Shown here: piece by piece, positions 46,074 through 55,270 of the stretch | How the letters are laid out: each line of letters opens with the position of its first letter | Position numbering within the stretch: the first letter of the stretch is position 1 | Origin: Burkholderiaceae bacterium | GTDB lineage: Bacteria > Pseudomonadota > Gammaproteobacteria > Burkholderiales > Burkholderiaceae_D | DNA length: 64,000 bases | Assembly (NCBI GenBank): GCA_018261755.1 | Contig: JAGTRJ010000014.1 | Coordinates: forward strand, 98,749-162,748 | Reading direction: 5' to 3' | Position numbers and translations under genes: made by a program | Notes under the pieces: generated by a model | What the model saw: the letters and a program-made list of their open reading frames with translations, nothing else | Databases searched by the model: none | What the model was told of the DNA's origin: nothing

Positions 46074-47719
46074 GGTTTTGCCACCACCATCCGGCGCACA
46101 TCCTGATAAATGATTTTCATCGGCAGACCGCGCTGCGCTAATTCCTGATAAATATCCATGCGCAGCATCGCCACGGCGCTAGGCGATGCTTGCCATCGGG
46201 AAACAAAGTCATCCATGTTGCCAATCCAGCGCTCAGGCTCGGTTTTCTGGCCGAAATTGAATTCGCCAACGTATTCGACCAGCGTCACGGGTCGGCGCAG
46301 ATAATACGGAAAAGTCTGATCGTACATCCTAACCGAGAAAATTTGTGTTTCTGGTGCCAGATAGGGGCGGATGGTTTCGGCTGCATTCCTGCTGCTCTTG
46401 ACCTGGCCGAATGCTTCATGCCCGGCAGTTCCGGTGGTGACGGCTAGCAACGAAGTCATCGTCACTGCCATCATGCCTGCTTCGAGGCGACCCTGGCTCA
46501 GCCACCGCCAAGCGACGAACGCGCCAGCCAGGAAGATGATTGCGCCTGAGGCCAGATACCAGCCGAAGTGGGTGTACATCTCGGCCGGCGATGCGCTGGA
46601 AGCAAAACGCCCGATGAATGGTATCGCCATCAGGGCCAGTGCCCAGATGGCCGCCGGCAGGCAGAGATGAAGCCGGAGCTGACGCGCTTCAAGTCTGGCT
46701 ATCGAATAGCCGAGTAGCAGCGCCAGCGCGGGGAACATTGGCAGGATGTATGACGGCAGTTTCGAGCTTGATTTGCTGAAAAAAACGAAAATGAAAACGC
46801 ACCAGATCAGCAGAAAACGTCCTTGATCGAAGTTGACGTTTTTTTTCTGCCACCCGTCGCGCACGAGTCTGGGCAGCAGCGTGGTCCAGGGCAGGAAACC
46901 GGCCAGCAGCACCGGCACGAAATACCAGAACGGGCCCGGACGGCTGTGCCCGGGGTTCAGAAAGCGTTCGAAGTGTTCATGAATGAAAAAAAAGTGCGCG
47001 AAGCCGGGGTTGCGTTCGGATACCAGCCAGAACCACGGTACTGTGAGCAGCAGAAACAGCGCGCAACCCGCCAGCCATTGCATCCGGCGCCACGGTGCGA
47101 ATTGGCGCTGAACCAGCGTGTAGATGAACAGTGTTGCGCCCGGGATCAGCAAGCCAATCAGTCCTTTCGACAGCGTCGCGCCGGCCATCGCCGCCCAAGC
47201 GAGCAGCATCATGTTGCGCCGCTCGGCCGCCGAGGCATCATCGTGCTGCGCCAGCAGGAAAGCACACAGTGACAGCGTCAAAAAGAAAGTGACGCCCATG
47301 TCCAGTGTCAGGAAATGGCTGTTGCCGATGATCCAGGTCGTGCCGGCGCAGATGATGGCGGCCAGATGTCCGCTGCGTTCATCCCACAGCCGGCGGCCGG
47401 TCAGGCCAACGGTCAGGATGGTCAGCAGGCCGGTCAGCCCCGGCCAGAAGCGAGCTGCGAATTCGCTGAATCCGAACAATAGAAAAGCCATGCTGCTGGC
47501 CCAGTATTGCAGGATGGGCTTTTCGAAATACAGGATGTCGTTCAGCCGCGGAGAAATCCAGTCCCCTGTTTGCAGCATCCCCATGGAGATCGAAGCGTAG
47601 CGCCCCTCGTCGGCGTGAATCAGCGCGCGGAAGTTCAGGGAAACCAGCCAGATGGCCGTGATCGCCAGCCAGAACCAGAATGCGGGCTGGCGGATTTTCC
47701 GGGCCAGATATGTTGACAT
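46070..47719 (-). CDS. arnT: 4-amino-4-deoxy-L-arabinose lipid A transferase
   Basis: 549 aa GT-C membrane glycosyltransferase. The catalytic loop ADEGRYASIS, typical of ArnT (ADEGRYAEI), lies near residue 37, followed by DWISPRLNDILYFEKPILQYW and multiple membrane helices. It transfers Ara4N from undecaprenyl phosphate to lipid A phosphates in the periplasm. It is the first gene of the operon, so its promoter probably drives all seven genes; a tandem 6-bp repeat lies ~155-175 bp upstream. In Burkholderiales ArnT can be essential or can modify core sugar; here the target is not proven. Confidence 0.93.
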   Translation of the reverse strand: MSTYLARKIRQPAFWFWLAITAIWLVSLNFRALIHADEGRYASISMGMLQTGDWISPRLNDILYFEKPILQYWASSMAFLLFGFSEFAARFWPGLTGLLTILTVGLTGRRLWDERSGHLAAIICAGTTWIIGNSHFLTLDMGVTFFLTLSLCAFLLAQHDDASAAERRNMMLLAWAAMAGATLSKGLIGLLIPGATLFIYTLVQRQFAPWRRMQWLAGCALFLLLTVPWFWLVSERNPGFAHFFFIHEHFERFLNPGHSRPGPFWYFVPVLLAGFLPWTTLLPRLVRDGWQKKNVNFDQGRFLLIWCVFIFVFFSKSSSKLPSYILPMFPALALLLGYSIARLEARQLRLHLCLPAAIWALALMAIPFIGRFASSASPAEMYTHFGWYLASGAIIFLAGAFVAWRWLSQGRLEAGMMAVTMTSLLAVTTGTAGHEAFGQVKSSRNAAETIRPYLAPETQIFSVRMYDQTFPYYLRRPVTLVEYVGEFNFGQKTEPERWIGNMDDFVSRWQASPSAVAMLRMDIYQELAQRGLPMKIIYQDVRRMVVAKP

Positions 47720-48046
47720 GCGATTGTAAAAATTTTGCAGGCAGAATCAGAAATCATCGCGTATTGCCCATGCCGCCGGATAAATTGGCGGTGGTGACGC
47801 GCTGGCGGTAAAAGATGTCCTGACGCATGAAACCGGTCAGTGCCACGACAAGTCGCACAGTTTAGGGTATTTTTCGTTAATTTTCTGTTAAAGACGAGGT
47901 AAATGGCGAACTGCGCGCATTTCTGGCTGGCAGTGTCAGGCGGAAGATACAATGTAGGGCGATTGATGGTTCGTTGAGGCGACAGGCAAGATCGCTTATG
48001 CTGCCGGTTTTTCGCATTGATGCTTTTTTGATTGAGGGGCTGTACG
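47720..48046. other. Divergent intergenic region arnT / zinc-ribbon gene
   Basis: These 327 bp hold the presumed arn operon control region (47865-47892) on the minus strand and the leader of the small zinc-ribbon gene on the plus strand (GAGGGG just before ATG 48047). No additional gene is supported. Confidence 0.6.
47860..47892 (-). promoter_or_regulatory. Candidate arn operon promoter with OmpR-type tandem half-sites
   Basis: On the minus strand, TTTAAC-N5-ATTAAC (47892-47876) gives two 6-bp half-sites one helical turn apart, and TAAACT follows after 11 bp as a candidate -10. PhoP- and PmrA-controlled promoters have this geometry (6-5-6, then 11-12 bp to the -10). The half-sites only loosely fit published PmrA consensus sequences, and no regulator gene is adjacent. 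Confidence 0.4.
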
Positions 48047-48259
48047 ATGAGCGCTGATGGAATGGTTTGTCCGGAATGCGGTCGGCATGAGGGCGTGCCG
48101 CTGATTTGGGGCAAACCGCCCGCCGACGCCGCCGACAAGATCGAGCGCGGCGAACTTGTTTGCGGTGGTTGCGACATTTGGTCATCGGTGTGCGGCGTGG
48201 TGATGAACCGTGAGTGCCGCGCTTGCGGTCACCAGTGGCACATACGAGAAAATGCCTGA
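48047..48259 (+). CDS. Small zinc-ribbon protein
   Basis: 70 aa with three Cys pairs: CPECG (residues 8-12), CGGC (~39-42) and CRACGHQW (~57-64), which could bind one or two zinc ions. The middle carries GVPLIWGKPPADAADKIERGE. ATG 48047 is chosen for GAGGGG upstream; the frame starts at 48032. I know no function. Its stop is 3 bp from the convergent stop of the DUF5329 gene. Confidence 0.7.
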   Translation: MSADGMVCPECGRHEGVPLIWGKPPADAADKIERGELVCGGCDIWSSVCGVVMNRECRACGHQWHIRENA

Positions 48260-48262
48260 TTG

Positions 48263-48628
48263 CTATCTTGCGCTTTTGCGCTGGCGTTCAAGCATTGCCT
48301 TGAGCCATGGAGCGCTTTCTACCGGCGCCGCGCCGGAACAGCGTACTTGATAGGGTTTGCCGCTGATGCTGCTGGCTGTGGCTGCGCGCGCAATGAAGGC
48401 ATTCGCATCCGGAACCAGATCGCGTTGTTGCAGATAACGATATTTTTTGCGCAGATGCGTGCTCGCATCTGTGGCCGTGTGCCATTCGCCATTGCGATAA
48501 AATTCGCAGCCCGAGCGCTCGACGTACGTCAGCAGCGCGTCGATTTCAGCTTCGGCCCGCGTTTCGGCGCCGAGGGCGGTTGATGCGATCAACAGCAGTA
48601 TCAACAGGGGCGTGAGTCTGGTTGCCAT
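48263..48628 (-). CDS. DUF5329-family secreted protein
   Basis: 121 aa. The first ~20 residues (LTPLLILLLIASTALGAE) are a Sec signal. The mature part has EIDALLTYVERSGCEFYRNGEWHTATDA, YRYLQQRD and ISGKPYQVRC, the conserved Cys pair and SGKPYxVxC that mark DUF5329 (family recalled, not searched). Two Cys could form a disulfide in the periplasm. Function unknown. Confidence 0.8.
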   Translation of the reverse strand: MATRLTPLLILLLIASTALGAETRAEAEIDALLTYVERSGCEFYRNGEWHTATDASTHLRKKYRYLQQRDLVPDANAFIARAATASSISGKPYQVRCSGAAPVESAPWLKAMLERQRKSAR

Positions 48629-48740
48629 GGGTGGTTGAGCATTGCGGGAACAGATTGTTACACTTTAACACGGTGCTCGGCTTGTTTTCGGTGATGAACG
48701 GGCTACCATATCAGCACGAATTTTTTATTTGAGGTCAGCC

Positions 48741-49235
48741 ATGAAGATGCAAACCAAAATCATCGCTTCGCTGCTTTGCCTGAGCGCGCTGCCGCTGGCG
48801 AATGCGCAGGAATTTGAAGACAACGCGCGCGTGACGCGGGTGGTGCCGCGTACCGAGCAGGTCAACCAGCCACGGCAGGAATGCCGCACCGTGTATGTGC
48901 CGGTGCAGCAGGAGCGCAGTGCTGCCGGCGCGATCATCGGTGGCATTGCTGGCGGCATTCTGGGTAACCAGGTTGGACGTGGCTCGGGCCGTGCGGTGGC
49001 CACCGGCGTCGGCGCGGTAGCGGGCGCGATGGTCGGTGACAATCTGGACAATCGCGATCGGCCGCCAGCCGGCCAGGTGGCGCAGCAGGAATGCCGGATG
49101 GTCGATAGCTGGCAGGCGCGCGCGACCGGATATGAAGTGACCTACACCTACGGCGGGCGCTCCTTCACTACCGTGCTGCCTTTCGACCCGGGTCGGCATG
49201 TGCGAGTGCGGGTTTCCGTGTTGCCGGTTCAGTAA
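48741..49235 (+). CDS. Glycine-zipper 2TM-domain outer-membrane-associated protein
   Basis: 164 aa from ATG 48741 (TTG 48729 is an alternative; GAGG precedes the ATG). A signal peptide (IIASLLCLSALPLANA-Q) is followed by a polar segment and the glycine-zipper double helix AGAIIGGIAGGILGNQVGRGSG... VGAVAGAMVGDN. The C-terminal part has strands (YEVTYTYGGRSFTTVLPFDPG). It belongs to the family of the Rickettsia 17-kDa antigen and SlyB-like envelope proteins. It helps keep the envelope intact in other species; no specific role is visible here. Confidence 0.88.
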   Translation: MKMQTKIIASLLCLSALPLANAQEFEDNARVTRVVPRTEQVNQPRQECRTVYVPVQQERSAAGAIIGGIAGGILGNQVGRGSGRAVATGVGAVAGAMVGDNLDNRDRPPAGQVAQQECRMVDSWQARATGYEVTYTYGGRSFTTVLPFDPGRHVRVRVSVLPVQ

Positions 49236-49259
49236 CGCATCCGACGGAAAATACCGGTT

Positions 49260-49304
49260 CCTGCCGCCTGCGGTGCTGGTGGCGCGCAGCGGCAGGATTT
49301 TTTA
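49260..49304 (+). terminator. Intrinsic terminator after the glycine-zipper gene
   Basis: An 8-bp stem CCTGCCGC / GCGGCAGG with a 21-nt loop is followed by ATTTTTTATT, 24 bp after the stop codon. Confidence 0.75.
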
Positions 49305-49316
49305 TTGTCAGGCCCT

Positions 49317-49345
49317 TTGACGGCAAAGCCAAGTGCCTGTATAAT
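49317..49345 (+). promoter_or_regulatory. Strong sigma-70 promoter of rplU-rpmA
   Basis: TTGACG (49317-49322), exactly 17 bp, then TATAAT (49340-49345). The predicted start lies near 49352, giving a ~75-nt leader before rplU. Confidence 0.85.
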
Positions 49346-49425
49346 TTGGGGTTTTCCCGATTCCGTCAGGTTCTGGCAGGTGCTTCGGGGAAGAAATTCC
49401 TTTCATTTTTTTGATGAGGTTTCTC

Positions 49426-49702
49426 ATGTACGCGGTCATAAAAACCGGCGGCAAACAATATAAAGTTGCTGCTGGCGAAAAATTAAAAGTAGAACAGATA
49501 CCGGCAGACATCGGATCCGAAATCACGCTCGACCAAGTGCTCGCAGTGGGCGCTGGTTGCTACGGTACGTGCTACGGTATTGGCGCAAGGTCGCCACGAC
49601 AAGGTAAAGATTTTCAAGATGCGTCGTCGCAAGCACTATCAGAAGCGTCAGGGCCATCGCCAAAACTATACCGAATTGCAAATTGTTTCGATCAACGCGT
49701 AA
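49426..49702 (+). pseudogene. rplU: Ribosomal protein bL21 gene with internal deletion and frameshift
   Basis: The first 44 codons ([20 protein letters not shown] through DQVLAVGAG) are normal bL21. At about 49557 the frame breaks. The normal second half then continues in the +1 frame from about 49560: [21 protein letters not shown], then the conserved [17 protein letters not shown], ending at TAA 49700-49702. Compared with the usual 103 residues, about 10 residues (the ESxKVGTPLVAG region) are missing, and the loss is not a multiple of three. In the original frame the ribosome would run to 49803, into rpmA. It is a true deletion, a strain mutation, or an assembly or sequencing error; bL21 is normally important, so error must be considered. 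Promoter and rpmA linkage are intact. Confidence 0.85.
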
Positions 49703-49733
49703 GCGCTGGCCGAACTGATACCAGGAGTCTGAA

Positions 49734-49991
49734 ATGGCACACAAAAAAGGCGGCGGCACTACGCGTAACGGCCGTGATTCCGAGTCGAAACGACTGGGCG
49801 TGAAGGTTTATGGCGGTCAAGCAATCAAGGCTGGCAGCATCATCGTACGCCAGCGCGGCACGGCAATTCATGCTGGTGAAAACGTTGGTTGCGGCAAGGA
49901 CCACACGCTGTTCGCGCTGATCGACGGCAAGGTGGCTTTTGTCACCAAAGGCGCGGCGCAAAAACACTATGCAACGGTGGTTTCCGCCTGA
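49734..49991 (+). CDS. rpmA: 50S ribosomal protein bL27
   Basis: 85 aa, full length. The N-terminus [20 protein letters not shown] reaches toward the peptidyl-transferase centre in ribosome structures, and [17 protein letters not shown] and [14 protein letters not shown] are conserved. AGGAG precedes the start. It is co-transcribed with rplU, so polarity from the broken upstream frame could matter if that break is real. A terminator-like hairpin follows. Confidence 0.97.
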   Translation: MAHKKGGGTTRNGRDSESKRLGVKVYGGQAIKAGSIIVRQRGTAIHAGENVGCGKDHTLFALIDGKVAFVTKGAAQKHYATVVSA

Positions 49992-50033
49992 AATGGCGTA
50001 AAATCCGCGAGGCGCAAGCCTGCATTGCATCAC

Positions 50034-51191
<1,158 letters not shown>

Positions 51192-51221
51192 CAACCACCA
51201 TCCTTTCACCGTCAGCCCATC

Positions 51222-52340
51222 ATGAATTCCCTGATTCAACATGCAAAGCGCCTGGTCATCAAAGTCGGTTCGACGCTGGTGACGAACGATGGCAGTGGGC
51301 TGGACAAGGTGGCGATTGCCAAATGGGCGGCGCAGATTGCCGAGTTGCGGCTGGGCGGCAAGGAAGTGGTGCTGGTCAGTTCCGGCGCGATTGCCGAGGG
51401 AATGCAGCGGCTGGGTTTCGACAAGCGGCCGACCGGCATCGACGAACTTCAGGCGTGCGCGGCGGTCGGGCAGATGGGGCTGGTGCAGATTTATGAAACC
51501 AGCTTTCGCACGCATCAACTCGATACCGCGCAGGTGTTGCTGACGCACGCCGACCTGGCTGATCGTGAGCGCTACCTGAATGCGCGCTCGACGCTGCTGA
51601 CGCTGCTGCGCCTGGGCGTGGTGCCGATCATCAATGAAAACGACACCGTTGTGACCGATGAAATCAAGTTCGGCGACAACGATACGCTCGGCGCGTTGGT
51701 GGCGAACCTGATCGAAGCCGATGCACTGGTGATCCTGACCGATCAAAAGGGACTGTACAGCGCCGATCCGCGCAAGGACCCGGAAGCGGAATTCATCCAC
51801 CATGCGCGTGCCGGCGAGCCGGCGCTGGAAGCGATGGCCGGCGGCGCAGGTTCCGCCATCGGGCGCGGCGGCATGCTGACCAAGGTGTTGGCGGCCAAGC
51901 GCGCGGCCAGTTCCGGCGCGCATACGGTGATTGCCTGGGGGCGCGAGGAAAACGTGCTGACGCGGCTGGCGGCCGGCGAAGCGATTGGCACGCATCTGGA
52001 AGCCGAAACCGGCCACCTGACCGCGCGCAAGCAGTGGATGGCCGATCACTTGCGCATTGCCGGCAAGGTCACGCTCGACACTGGCGCGGTGCAGAAGGTG
52101 CGCGACGAAGGCAAGTCGCTGTTGCCGATAGGCGTGGCGGCGATTGAGGGTGAATTCGGCCGTGGCGAAGTGATTGCCTGCGTCGATAATGACGGCAGCG
52201 AAATCGCCCGTGGCCTGAGCAACTATTCCAGCGCCGAGGCGCGGCTGATCGCCCGCCGGCAATCAGCCGAGATTGCCGACATTCTTGGCTACGCTGGCGA
52301 GCCGGAACTGATCCATCGCGACAACCTGCTGCTGCGCTGA
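51222..52340 (+). CDS. proB: Glutamate 5-kinase
   Basis: 372 aa. The amino-acid kinase domain shows [25 protein letters not shown] and [20 protein letters not shown]; the C-terminal PUA domain spans residues ~280-365 ([18 protein letters not shown]). It makes glutamyl-5-phosphate, the first and feedback-regulated step of proline synthesis. It follows obgE by 30 bp, a usual betaproteobacterial arrangement; proA is not in the window. Confidence 0.97.
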   Translation: MNSLIQHAKRLVIKVGSTLVTNDGSGLDKVAIAKWAAQIAELRLGGKEVVLVSSGAIAEGMQRLGFDKRPTGIDELQACAAVGQMGLVQIYETSFRTHQLDTAQVLLTHADLADRERYLNARSTLLTLLRLGVVPIINENDTVVTDEIKFGDNDTLGALVANLIEADALVILTDQKGLYSADPRKDPEAEFIHHARAGEPALEAMAGGAGSAIGRGGMLTKVLAAKRAASSGAHTVIAWGREENVLTRLAAGEAIGTHLEAETGHLTARKQWMADHLRIAGKVTLDTGAVQKVRDEGKSLLPIGVAAIEGEFGRGEVIACVDNDGSEIARGLSNYSSAEARLIARRQSAEIADILGYAGEPELIHRDNLLLR

Positions 52341-52368
52341 TTCGCTGGCACAGCAGCTGAGGCAGGCA

Positions 52369-52884
52369 TTACTTCCCGACATTGATTGGCTTGACGCTGC
52401 CGCAGTTCGCGCCCAGCCATTTGCCGCTGGTCTTGCGCTGATGGTTCGCCGGTTGGCCCATCGCCGTGCCCTTGAAGCTGTAGTTCGAGTCAAAGCTGGT
52501 GGCGTAATGCGTACCCTTGACGGTGCCGCTGCCCTTCATGTTCGGGCCGTTGCAGACGATGTCGGCCGAATAGTTGCTGCCGCTGCGGCTCATGTTTTTC
52601 GTCTGGCACTCGCGTTCCTTCTGGCCAGGCATTTCGTCGCGCGACAGCAGCTCCTTCGTATAGCAGACCTTCATCACCATCGCGCCATTGCGCATTTCCG
52701 GCACGTTGATGCCCATCTGGCGCATCCGTGCTGCCTGCTCTGGCGAAATTTGCGGACGGTTTTTCATCGAATCCGATTGCGTTGTGATTTCCCACAGGCC
52801 GGGATTCATTGGTGACGCGGCTTGCGTCAGCGCGGGAACGGAAATGGCGGTGCACAGCAGGATGGAAAATGTGATCTTGCGCAT
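52369..52884 (-). CDS. DUF3617-family periplasmic protein
   Basis: 171 aa from ATG 52884, with a signal peptide (ITFSILLCTAISVPALTQA-A). The mature protein starts MNPGLWEITTQSD and contains CYTKELLSRDE, CQTKNMSRSGSNYSADIVCNGPNMKGSGTV and the final GKWLGANCGS, the spaced cysteines of DUF3617. Function unknown; common in Burkholderiales. It converges on proB (28-bp gap). Confidence 0.85.
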   Translation of the reverse strand: MRKITFSILLCTAISVPALTQAASPMNPGLWEITTQSDSMKNRPQISPEQAARMRQMGINVPEMRNGAMVMKVCYTKELLSRDEMPGQKERECQTKNMSRSGSNYSADIVCNGPNMKGSGTVKGTHYATSFDSNYSFKGTAMGQPANHQRKTSGKWLGANCGSVKPINVGK

Positions 52885-53058
52885 GGGTGCTCCTGGAAAA
52901 TGGCATTTGCCAGAAACGGCATCTGCCGACGTTGATGGAATGAAACAGCGCAGATTCTGCACCGATATAGGCATTCAGGCAATATTTCAAGCAATGTCTT
53001 GGTGGCCGATGGTTGATGCGCTACACTAGTTCCATAGAGCAATCGACTATTCAGAAGG

Positions 53059-54051
53059 GTGGCGTTGGAGCAATTGACGAATTTTCAGGCTTCCGGCTAC
53101 GAGATTGGCGAACTGCAGCTGTTTCGTAACGTGGAGCAGAAATCAGTCGTCCGCATGCTGGCAGATTGCCCGGTGATACGGGTTGCTGCCGGACAGACGG
53201 TCACTGATCCGCCGCGGCGCGGGGCGCATCTGTATGTCGTCCTGCGCGGGGAGCTGGGGGTGGCTTCCGGTCAGCAGTGGGGAATGGAAGAGGGCGCGGT
53301 GATTACGGTCTTGCCGGGCGAATGCGTGGGCGAACTGTCGGTGTTCGACGAGCAGGCTGCGGCGCCGACGATCACCGCGATGCAGGAAACGGAATTGCTG
53401 GCGATCGAGGCTGGCAAGCTGTGGCAGATGATCGATGAATCCAATGGCGTGGCGCGCAACCTGCTGCACCTGCTGTCATTCCGGATACAGGCGACCAATG
53501 CCCGCTTGCGGCAGCGGCAAAAGGTAGGCAAGTTCTACCAGCAGTTGTCGATGCTGGACGGGCTGACCAGCCTGCACAATCGGGCTTGGCTGGACGACAG
53601 GCTGCCGGCGCTGGTCGAGGAAGCGCGCTCGTCGGCCCGGCCGTTGACCGTCATCATGCTCGATATCGATCATTTCAAGCAGTTTAATGATGTGCATGGT
53701 CATCAGGCGGGGGATGACGCCCTGCGCGCTGCGGCCAGAGTGTTCGGCGAGGCGCTGCGGCCGACCGATCATTCGGCCCGTTATGGCGGCGAGGAATTTT
53801 GCGTGATCCTGCCCGGCAGCGATAGCCGGGCTGGTGCGATGGTGGCGCAGCGTTTGTGCGAACGGATGCGGCAGGCGGTCGTGTTTGGCGACATGCGCCA
53901 GCCACTGCCGCACATGACGGCCTCGTTCGGCGTGGCCACGCTGGAAAACGGGCAGGATGCCTTGGGGCTGCTGGCATGCGCGGATCAGGCGCTGTACCGC
54001 GCGAAGGATGCCGGGCGCGATCGAGTCGTGCTGCATGGCGGGGAGGAGTGA
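53059..54051 (+). CDS. Cyclic-nucleotide-binding (CRP-like sensor) GGDEF diguanylate cyclase
   Basis: 330 aa. The N-terminal ~140 residues form a cNMP-binding beta-roll (LFRNVEQKSVVRMLADCPVIRV, PGECVGELSVFDEQAAAPTITAM); the C-terminal GGDEF domain has DIDHFKQFNDVHGHQAGDDAL and RYGGEEFCVILPG with an RPTD inhibitory site five residues before it. It should make cyclic-di-GMP in response to a nucleotide or other ligand in the roll. Start is GTG 53059 (or TTG 53065); ribosome-site evidence is weak. It precedes the small protein and HDOD gene on the same strand with gaps of 24 bp and -4 bp. Confidence 0.9.
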   Translation: MALEQLTNFQASGYEIGELQLFRNVEQKSVVRMLADCPVIRVAAGQTVTDPPRRGAHLYVVLRGELGVASGQQWGMEEGAVITVLPGECVGELSVFDEQAAAPTITAMQETELLAIEAGKLWQMIDESNGVARNLLHLLSFRIQATNARLRQRQKVGKFYQQLSMLDGLTSLHNRAWLDDRLPALVEEARSSARPLTVIMLDIDHFKQFNDVHGHQAGDDALRAAARVFGEALRPTDHSARYGGEEFCVILPGSDSRAGAMVAQRLCERMRQAVVFGDMRQPLPHMTASFGVATLENGQDALGLLACADQALYRAKDAGRDRVVLHGGEE

Positions 54052-54075
54052 AGTTCCTGTTTCAGGGGGGATGCT

Positions 54076-54408
54076 ATGACGCGAGGTTACAAACTGATTC
54101 CGCTGGGAGAAGTCGAGCCTGGCATGGTGCTGTCCGACGACTACCTTGATCGCCATGGCAAGGTGCTGCTGCCGAAGGGGAGCGTGCTGAGCGAAAAACT
54201 GCTCGCGTCGCTGCAACGCTATGAAATGGAACTGGTACCGATTGTGGTTGACGATACGCCGCCGCAGGACAAGGTGCTGCGGCGCGAATACCACCGTGGC
54301 CGGCTGGAAACGCTGTTCCGCAAGCACGATTACGGTCAGCCGGAACAGAATGCGAACGACATCCTGCAGCAGCACATGCGATATTTCCGTCTGGGGGAGG
54401 GGGCATGA
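54076..54408 (+). CDS. Small protein resembling the N-terminal leader domain of HD-GYP proteins
   Basis: 110 aa. LGEVEPGMVLSDDYLDRHGKVLLPKGSVLSEKLLASLQRY resembles the segment that precedes HD-GYP phosphodiesterase domains in many proteins. The rest (DKVLRREYHRGRLETLFRK) is helical, and no HD domain follows. It overlaps the HDOD gene by 4 bp (ATGA), so the two probably act together. Function unknown; it may recruit or regulate the HDOD protein (inference). Confidence 0.75.
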   Translation: MTRGYKLIPLGEVEPGMVLSDDYLDRHGKVLLPKGSVLSEKLLASLQRYEMELVPIVVDDTPPQDKVLRREYHRGRLETLFRKHDYGQPEQNANDILQQHMRYFRLGEGA

Positions 54409-55244
54409 CTATCGAGATTGACGACGTCATCAAACGCATCGAGGAATTGCCGTCGCTGCCGGCGGTGGTGATGGAAGTGCTGGAATCGATCGATCAGGAA
54501 GCGGTCAACCTGTCGCAACTGACGCGCAAGATCATTCTCGATCAGGCGTTGACGGCGAAGATCCTGCGCTGCGCCAATTCCTCGTTCTACAACACGCAAT
54601 CGCAGGTTACGACCATCCAGCAGGCGATCAACCTGATCGGCATTTCCGGCGTGCGCAATCTGGTGGTGGCGGCCGCGCTCAAGGGCAGTTTCCCTGAATG
54701 CCACTGCCGCGGTTTCGATTTCAATGTATTCTGGCGGCATTCGATAGCGGTTGCGGTGTGCGCGAAGGTGCTGGCGCGGCACATGCAGTTGAACCAGGAT
54801 TACGCCTACACCGCCGGTCTGCTGCATGACATCGGCCGACTGGTACTGGTGACGCAATTCACCGCCCAATACGAGCAGGCGATCGCCTGGCGCGCGGCGC
54901 AGGATTGCCATATCGTGCAAGCCGAGCGAGAAGTGCTCGGTATCGACCACGTGCAGGTTGGCGAAGCGCTGGCGGCGCACTGGCACTTTTCAAAGGGCAT
55001 CGTGAACGCGATTGCCAAGCACCATGATCCCGATTTGACTGGTGGCGACACGGTGGCGGCGATTGTGCACGTGGCCGACGCGATTGCGCACGCGCTCGAT
55101 TTTTCCGAGGATGAAGACGACCTGGTGCCGCCGGTATCGCTGCCGGTATGGAGCGCGCTCGGGCTGTCGGACGAAGACTGGGTACGCGTGTTCCGTGAAA
55201 CCGAACTGCGGTACGAATCGGCGCGCCTGGGGCTGGCGGCATGA
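54405..55244 (+). CDS. HDOD-domain signalling protein
   Basis: 279 aa. An HDOD domain covers most of the protein: IEELPSLPAVVMEVLESI at the start, QQAINLIGISGVRNLVVAAAL in the middle and YAYTAGLLHDIGRLVLV with a residual HD pair. HDOD proteins are noncatalytic or weakly characterised relatives of HD phosphohydrolases, often linked to c-di-GMP and surface or stress signalling. It overlaps the small upstream protein and follows the cNMP-GGDEF gene, so the three form one likely signalling unit. sbcB starts 26 bp after its stop. Confidence 0.9.
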   Translation: MTIEIDDVIKRIEELPSLPAVVMEVLESIDQEAVNLSQLTRKIILDQALTAKILRCANSSFYNTQSQVTTIQQAINLIGISGVRNLVVAAALKGSFPECHCRGFDFNVFWRHSIAVAVCAKVLARHMQLNQDYAYTAGLLHDIGRLVLVTQFTAQYEQAIAWRAAQDCHIVQAEREVLGIDHVQVGEALAAHWHFSKGIVNAIAKHHDPDLTGGDTVAAIVHVADAIAHALDFSEDEDDLVPPVSLPVWSALGLSDEDWVRVFRETELRYESARLGLAA

Positions 55245-55270
55245 CGCCAGTTCCATTGCCGGAGTAAGCG

